Assembly: GCA_037951105.1 (NCBI GenBank)
Contig: JBAMJV010002050.1
Coordinates: forward strand, 56,801-120,800
Length of the DNA stretch: 64,000 bases
Direction: 5' to 3'
Source of the DNA: Echinarachnius parma
Taxonomy: Eukaryota; Echinodermata; Echinoidea; Clypeasteroida; Echinarachniidae
In this document: one piece after another, positions 20,442 to 29,400 of the stretch
Position numbering within the stretch: position 1 is the first letter of the stretch
Layout: each line of letters starts with the position of its first letter
Made by a program: the position numbers and the translations under genes
The notes under the pieces: model-generated
The model's input: the letters and a program-made list of their open reading frames with translations, nothing else
Databases searched by the model: none
What the model was told of the DNA's origin: nothing

Positions 20442-23400
20442 GTGAGGGAATTGTTTGTTTCTAGGTGGGGATGTCTGGGTGAAGGGTCCATTTAGGGCAT
20501 AACCGATAATCGGATCGGACATCTGATCGGGCCGATATTTGGCCACATCGGCAAAACATCGGATCAGCAATATTTTGATGAATGTGCCGATGCGGCTACC
20601 AATTCACTAAAAAAGTGAAATTTGCAACATCAGAAATGAACAAAAAAGAATCTAGAAAATTGCCCACTATATATTTTACCGTATCATCCGTATGAGTGGT
20701 TATTTTTGCAAAATCATTGATTTGTTTGACAAATTTACGGATGGAAATTGAACAGAATTTTAAAAAAATTGCCCGTCCGTGGAACGTTATACGGAACACG
20801 CACTCGGGCCCCCAGAGTTTCGGCCGGCGCGGGGGACTGGGTTATGCACTGCACTAGAAAATACTAGCGCCACTGCTGCTAAGCTTGCACAATCCGAAAA
20901 AAGAATGAAAATGGAATTATTCATCGAACCTACGCCAGACGATTTGTTAATTTACTTACATGTTTGCATGGTTTTTGAAACATATCCGAGAATAAATGGC
21001 TACAAAAATAGCCCCCAAAAAACTGCAAACAAATGCGTTGACAATCTCAAAAGATTTTACCTATAACTCGCTCGAACTTAGCCGCATAAATTATCAGGCG
21101 AACTGAATTTATCTCCTTTCGTTGCCAATTTGCAGACTGCATAAACCACGTGTATTAAACGGATGTATCACGTAATCACGTAGTCTACAAATTGGCAACG
21201 ATAAAAAACGCGGACATTTTTTACTTGCTAGTTGCTAGTTATTCAACCGCTTGTCATTTTTGTCATTGAGTTTTCGTTCTTCTACTTCGGGAAAACTAAT
21301 ATTTTGCTCGTAAACGAGGTAATTCTGTAAATTGTGTAAATCAACCAAAGCATCAACGTTTGTTATTTTATTGCCATAAAAAGATGAATTTAAGCGTAAA
21401 ACACTACATTTTTGTGAGTGCTTGCGCAGCTCATGATCATTATGCACATGTTCCCTCTGCTCTCGCCCGGCCGGCGCGGGCCCCTGCCCCGCGCATGCCT
21501 TGCGCTGCATGCACTTGGCCGGCAGACCGCGGCCGCGTTGTAAAAAAACAATAGAAAACTTAAGGCAACATTTTGGGAAAAAACTACCAGTGCATCGGAT
21601 CAGATCGGCCGATACAGGGGAAAAAACATCGGACATAGGATCGGCAGTGAAATCCCACATCGGTTATGCCCTAGGTCCATTGCCAGTTATAAAAGGGGTT
21701 CTAAAAAATGTATGTCAACACTCACATTTACATTTAAAGGGCAATGAAACCCAAGCAAAATGTTGCTTTCATAGTCTTGAGGAGATTAAGAGGAATAATT
21801 TCTGAAAGTTAGAGCGTAATCGGGCAAGAAACAAGAAAACTACGGCTCTTTGAAGATGTCCATTTATTCCTATGGGGAACTCAAATTGGCAACGCACTCT
21901 GATAAGTGTGTGGACAACTCCCCATATGTTTTGTACACAAAAGTTCCCATTTTGACAGTTTTCTTCATAGTCACATTTTTTCATTCCCCAACTCATGATA
22001 TGTTATGTATAAAAGCATTCTACAAAACATAATATGTTGAACTCGAACGAAGGGTACACATAAATTTTGAGAAAATTGAACAAAATTGAAATTTTGTGTA
22101 CAAAATGTATGGGGAGTTGTCCACAACTTTGCCAGAGTGCGTTGCCAATTTGAGTCACTCAAAGAAATACATGGCTCTTTTCAAAGAGCCATAGTTTTCT
22201 TATTTCTTGACCGATTGTGCTCAAATTTTTAGGGACTATTCATTATATTTAGTGTCTTATAGTGCATACAACAATTTGTCTGGATTTCATTGTCCTTTAA
22301 GCACATTTTTACAGGCTCACTAACATTTTTCTTCTTTTTTAAGGAATGAAGTCTATGATACCATATACTATAGAGTTGCAGTGCCTGGCCGTTGTGTCAT
22401 CTCAAAGTCCTGTTAATTACGTTGAACCTAATGCCCACAATTGTTATTGTTTTGAGATATTTTAATTGTTAAATGCTACATACTGTACACCAAACAATTT
22501 CTAAATTTGTTTAGGACAGTGTACATGTAGAAACCTTTCTATTTCATCCTATTTTTGTATTAATCTGGAGGGAGAAATTCATCAAGTTATGTAATTGTAC
22601 AACTAATATGCCACAGAAGACACCATAAAGCTTCTCAAAACCAGAGCTGTCAATTATGATTTACGTTTAATGATTTAACATTCAATACAGGTCCAACTCA
22701 ACATCATGTAGCGTAACTATTAAATATTATTTTAATTAACTTGATTATCTTTAATAATTATAAACCGAACAAAACAGAATTTCATGTACCTTATTATTGT
22801 TTTATTATGTTAAATTATTTCCACAGAATCTTAAGCGGGAGGAAATCTTTGTGACGGGCAAGCTATGGAACACCTTCCATGCCAAGGAGGACGTCCCAAA
22901 GTGCCTTGAGATATCTCTTGCAGATCTCCAGCTGGATTATGTGGACCTTTTCCTCATACACTGGCCACTTGGCTTCCAGTGAGTTTGTATTTGCATCATT
23001 CAAATTTTTAAAGGTGTTCGGATTCGTATGTGCGATGCCATGTGGCAAATGGCTTATGCATGGTGCATACTATAATACACACTCCCTTGACAGTGTTATG
23101 TAGTGCACACAAACCAGCCTAGTTCTAAATGATGATCCGTGGTGTAACATCCCAATGCATGACGATCTTTATATTTAAAGGATGACAAGTTATAAAATGG
23201 CCTTTCTTTTTGGTATCAATCAAATTTCTTTTTGAAAATTGCAGAAGTGACAGTGAAGATTATTAGACGCAACATATAAGACGTCATAATTTGTTGGTTT
23301 TTTTGACAGCTGTTGGCCATCGAAAAGCTCTAATTACTAATTTGTTTTGTCTCTCTTTAATCCACTAAAGACTACTGGATCCTGCAAACAAGTTTCCAGA

Positions 23401-26400
23401 AGCAAAAGAGGGGGGCATTGCTTACTCCGACGTGCACTTCACCGAGACCTGGGCTGCAATGGAGGACCTGGTCCAGGCTGGTAAATGCAAGGCCATCGGC
23501 TTATCCAACTTTAACAGCAAGCAGATAGAGGAGATCATTCAGAAGGCTACCATTCCACCTGCCATTACTCAAGTATGTCATTAGGGGGCTTACAAATTAG
23601 TTTGGTTTTAAAGTCCAAATCCAATCATTTTTCTTTTGCACCCTTGAAGAAGGTGTTGTGCTTGACAAATGTTAGCACATGAACAGATGATGTTGCACCA
23701 AGCTAACAGAGGTCATTAAGAGTTCTAATCCTAGTATCAGTAGTAATTAAAATACATTTTTTTGGAATGAGGGTGATTTTGGGATTAGAAGTCAGTTTAG
23801 ATTTAAAGACCTCAATCAAATTATTTTGATTTTGCACCCAATAAGGTGTTTTATAAGAACTATTAGCACTATTAAATGAGAAACACCAATCAAACAAAGG
23901 TCATTTGAAATACCATCATTCTACCACTAGTCATACAAATGGGTGATTAGAGGATATAGAAATCGGTGATGCCTTATCTTTTTTTTGCTGGAGTGGGGGT
24001 GGGGGGGGGGGGGAATTCACCCTTGAAGAAAGTGTAGGCCTTTGCCAACATTTCGTAAATCCAAATTTGTTGCCCCTATGGGCAACAGTATGAAACAATT
24101 TGTTTATTTGTTGAAGGGCCTCTGAATTCAGGTTTTGGGCCACTAAATTGAAAGAAATCTTGAATCTACATTATATACTTACTTGCCTGACTGGGCCACA
24201 AGGGGAAAAAGGGTTAATTAGTACTAGCCTTCCTCTTCCACCTCGGAATGCAAATAAAGAAAGTCCACTGTACTGGTAAGAGCTGGTCAAGTAGGAGATA
24301 TACTGTAGGGTACTAGAGGTTGGTTTCGTTTCCTTGCGAGGAAAACAAATTATACTCAAGTAGGTTTAATATTTGATATCTTTTTAAAACCAATTGTCAA
24401 ATTTTCTTCATTATTTGTAGTTGAGTAGGTGTAGTATTTGATATTATACATGTGTTCTTATCTTCCTTTTGTGCCCTAGGCTAGACAAATTTTTACCAAA
24501 GTAGGTTTATTCACTATTAATATCTTTATTTTTTCTCTCTTAACTTTACATTGTTGTCTTTTTTCTAGAATCTCAAGTAGAGTTAATTGTAGATATGAGG
24601 ACATTTTGCTAGATTAACTATTCTCAAGTGATTTGTGATAATTTACTTTGGGCTGGCAAATGAAGTGTTTTTCTACCATAAGAAAAGATGCTCTTGAACA
24701 TGTATACTACAATTCATACATGTATCCTTCATAAAAAAGAACTTTTGTGAGCATAATTTATCTATTGATGAAGGAGAACATTATTACTTGCATTAGACCA
24801 ATGTTTAATCCAAATTTGATATTTCACCAGGCAAAATATATAATATGTATATATTTGATAATAATAAAATGAGACCTGCATATGTACAAACATGATAATC
24901 AAATATCAAGTAGTAAATGTATCCTTGGGTAAATCGAGGTGAGTAAAAATTGAACTAAATATGTGGAAGTTATTGATATCAGTCAATAGTATTGTGCTGC
25001 ACTGCTGCATACAGATGTGAATTATATTCAGATTAAGTCATTTTTTCCTGAAACATACACTGTATATGTTTATTGCCCAACATTGCAGACTTGTTTGTAC
25101 AGTATCAGTGATACTGTGCATTATTTCAAAGTCTAGCCTTTATTGATTCCAATATATTTACACACCATTTATTTTCCAAAAATAGACATGAATAACATAG
25201 AACTGTGTTGCAATTTTTCTTCCAATATGAATGATATAGTGTTGGAAACTGCACCAGAATATGATTTTCATGTAAATGAACCTTTATACAGTTTATGTTC
25301 GCTTGGTCTACACCTCATTTGGTGTACTACCTGTTTCCCAAAACGTCCATTCTCCCAGCTCCAAACTCTATCCCTAACCTAAAACCTAACCCTCACCCCA
25401 ACCCCTATCCCTAATCCCAATCCATAATCATAATCATAAGTCCCTGAATACTGAATTTTCTAGTAGACCAAATGGCTGTAGGCCAATGGGCAATATTTAC
25501 CCTTTGTGCCATGAAGACCTCTTATTTACTGTATAAAGTCCACTTTCTGTAACACTAAGATGAGCTTTGTAAACATGCAGTGCAAACGTTTCCTTATCTA
25601 ATTAAAGGTTGAGTGCCACCCATACTTCCCGCAAACTGAACTTCTGAACTTCTGTCGTGAGCGAGGTGTCATTCTGTCAGCCTACAGCCCCCTGGGGTGC
25701 GGGGACAGGGCCTGGAAGCTGGAGGGAGAACCAGACATCTTTGATGACCCGAAGGTCCAGAAGATCGCCCAAAGGCTTGGCAGGACTGTCGCACAAGTTG
25801 CAATCAGGTGGGTTTTTCAATTTAATAGAATCTGTATTTCAAATACAGATTCTCATGAAGTAAAGACTGTTCCTAAACATTATTGAGGGAGAACCCAAAT
25901 CACCATGGTAACCTGAAGGTCCAGAAGATCATCCAGAGGATTGGCAGAACGGGCGCACAGGTTGCAATCAGACGAGTCTCTTACTTTCCCCGGTATTTTG
26001 GAGTTGGTTACCTTGTAGTTTTATATTAGTTAAAATTAATGTATTAAGGTAAACAAAATAATAAGAAGAACAGGATGTCTTTGATGACCCAAAGGTCCAG
26101 AAGGTCGCCCAGAGGCTCGGCAGGATGGTTGCCCAAATTGCAGTCGGAAGAGCCTTTCTGTCACTTTTGCTCATATTTTGAAGTTTTGTATCATTTGATT
26201 TTTACTTGTTTTTAACTCTGGTAAACTTACAAAGTAAAAAGAACAAAATAACACAGACGTCTATGATGATCCTAAGATCATCAAAATATTGGTAAAAGGT
26301 CTAAAAAATTACCCAGAGGCTCGGCAGGACAGTTGCGCAGGTGGCAATCAATGTGAGACTGTCTGTCACTTTTCCCCCAAATTTGGAGTTGGTTACTGTT

Positions 26401-29400
26401 ACACATATTTTAGTTTTATTGACTGCAGTAGAGTCTTTATGTCACCATTGCCCATAATTTGAAGTTGGGTTTCATTGAACATGTAGCACTGGCGTACCCA
26501 GGATTTTGTCAAGGGGGGGGGGGGGGGGGGTTATTTCGTCGACCAAAAATACAGAGGCTGAGACCAAATTTTTTGAGGGGGGGGGGGGGATGGTTTCCGT
26601 CAAAAAATGTTCGAGGGGGGGGAGGGGGTGTCCGTCGTCATTTTCGAGGCCACGACCGAGATCCATCAAAAAAATTTGAGGCCACGACCGAGATCCGTCA
26701 AAAATGTTGAGGCCAAGGCCGAGACCACTTTGTTTTCGGGGGCTGAGAGCTTGAGACCGTTGGTTATGATGGTTGAGACCGTTAACATTTTGTAAAGTGG
26801 GAGGGGGGGGGGGGGGGTTTGAACCCCCCAAAACAGCCCCCAAACCTCCCCCCTCCTGGATACGCCTATGCCATGTAGTGTTATTGAGTGTGGTACGCTT
26901 AGAAAATTTAGAAAGAAAAACAGAGAAAAAGAGTTGTCATCAATGATCTGAAGATCTAGAAGATTGCCCAGAGGCTTGGCAGAAAGGTAGCACATGTTGC
27001 AATCAGGGTGAGTTTAGACTAAAGATAAGGGTTGTTGTTATGAAGATGTTTACATTTTACAAGATAAGAAGAGTTTAAAGATCATTGACCAAGCTTAACT
27101 TACAAGTCTAGATCTAATAAAAAAAAAATTACAAGCTGATAAAGTAACATTTTGAATTGTTGGTTCACTAACATTATCTTCAAAAGTTCAAACTACTAAA
27201 ACCATATTCTACTTTACATCAATTTAATTAGTTTGGAAACTTCCACAAACCTGACCTGTGTTTAAAACGATGGGGTAATTATTTCATTGCTGATAAAATA
27301 AACATGGACTTAGGAATTGTTTTTAAAGAGATTTTAATGATAAAACCTATCCTGTATGTAAAGTTGTAAACCTCTCACAAAAAGTTCCTCCATTCAAGAT
27401 TCAGCGTTCATGTCTCTCCTGTCTATAAATTATCTTACATGAATTTGGTACCATTGAAAAGCCCTTTTTCCTAGTTTATATTAACTCCTAACGTGCCAAG
27501 CTCGCATTTTTGCGAGTTACAATACACACAAATGCCATAGAGCATTAAAATCCCTGGCACATTAATTAATGCCCCATCTGTAATGTATTGTACTTGTAGA
27601 ATGTGCATTATACCAAATATGGGGCCAAGTCAAGGTAGAAATGTTGACAAATGCATTGTTATTGTGTGTCTGTCTCAACACCATTCATAACACAGTTATC
27701 TCTCCAAACAAATGGAAAATTCACATCGACAATAACATTTTATTCTTTAAAATTTCTCTTTTAACATGGCTCCAAATTTCAAGTCTATTGCACATTCCAT
27801 AATTACATAATCATTACAAATGAGGCATCATCATTAAGGGGAATAAACAGGCTTGTCAATTTAATAAAATTGGAGTAGGATCATTCAATAACAAGATAGA
27901 TATCAACGCTCAAATTTGAATTCTCGCTATCTTAAATAGGTCCGAAAATCTCGAAATTCGCGAGACGAGACTTTTTTCCACTTTGCGGGTCGTCACTCCC
28001 ACTTCCGGTTCCGTCACGGCTCGCGTGCGCATCATTCGCACACGCTCGAAATGGATGCAATCAGCGTAACTCACACAAAATATAATGCATTAATTAAAAG
28101 CTATCGACCACACGTCTCAAATACGTTTGTATGCAGTACATGTATACAGATCCCGGGCCGGTTACGGAAAAAATAAACGCCTCCCGCGCGCCGCACACAT
28201 GCACACGACGCGTCCACGCAGTAGTCAGGAAGTTGGTATGACTAAAAGCTATCCCACAATTTCATGCATGTTTTCGGGATTTCGATCGGATTTCGAGATA
28301 ATCGCTATTTGGGGTAGCGAGAATTGCAGACATTTTTGTGAGGGGTTTACTATTCTGACCCATTTATATTTGTTCTGCAGTCAAACCTGTGTTAGTGGCT
28401 TCCTCTCTGTTCCAGCCACCTTTCTGTTATGACCACTTATTGTGTATCCCATATAACACCAACACCAACTCCAACACCAACACCAACACCACCACCACCA
28501 CCACCACCACCAACACCAACACCAACACCAACATCAACACCAACACCAACACCAACACCAACACCACCACCACCAACAACACCAACACCAACACCAACAC
28601 CAACACCAACACCAACACCAACACCAACACCAACACCAACACCAACACCAACACCACCACCACCACCACCACCACCACCACCACCACCACCACCACACCT
28701 ATATAGCGTATAATTGTGCACATCTATGTCAAAGCCTGGCATAGGCAATAATTGTATATTATTAACCTGTCTGTAGAGGCCACCTCCCTATTAAAAGTGG
28801 TCACCTTTTCTGTCTCCCTAGATTGTTCACTATAGACAGGTTTGACTGAACATGTATACATTGGGCTTGGATTCGACACCCTAATGTGTCTTTCACCAAT
28901 AATTTCAGTTTTAATTAAGATTTGTCCCTGAAAAAGAAAGTCTGTTCCCCTTTATCCTTTTGCTAATTAAGTGCAATGTTCAGTGAGGCCTGCAAGGCAG
29001 TGCCACTCCATAAAATGACTTGAAAAGAAGCATATCACTTGTTAATTGTCTTGAAAATCAAATAAAGAAAAAGCCCAGGAAATAAGGGTCTGTAACCACC
29101 TCATTTTTTGTGTTGTGCTTTTTAGGTTCTGTAGGTTCAGTGAGGACTCAATAATGCTGCTCCCACTGGCATCTAAGAGAAATGACTTGGAAATAAAGAA
29201 TTAGCTCTGAAAATAGTGCCAGGAATGTCACATCGTGATTAATGTGACAGACAAGACTGAACTCAATAAGTGGTCATTATTATTATTATTTAAAATTAAA
29301 ATCTATGCCCCCCCCTTTTTAGGTTCCAGGTTCAGCGAGGCCTGCCTGTTATCCCCAAGAGTGCTACCCCCTCCCGCATCCAGGAGAACATCAACGTCTT

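Noticed and set aside
25910-27006. Mutually exclusive alternative AKR exons
   Set aside because: Copies lack acceptors, mostly lack donors and have damaged codons, so functional alternatives are unlikely; kept as a duplication finding.
28389-28748. Thr-Pro or Gly-Val repeat proteins
   Set aside because: Created by the (CCAACA)n microsatellite, open on both strands for compositional reasons.
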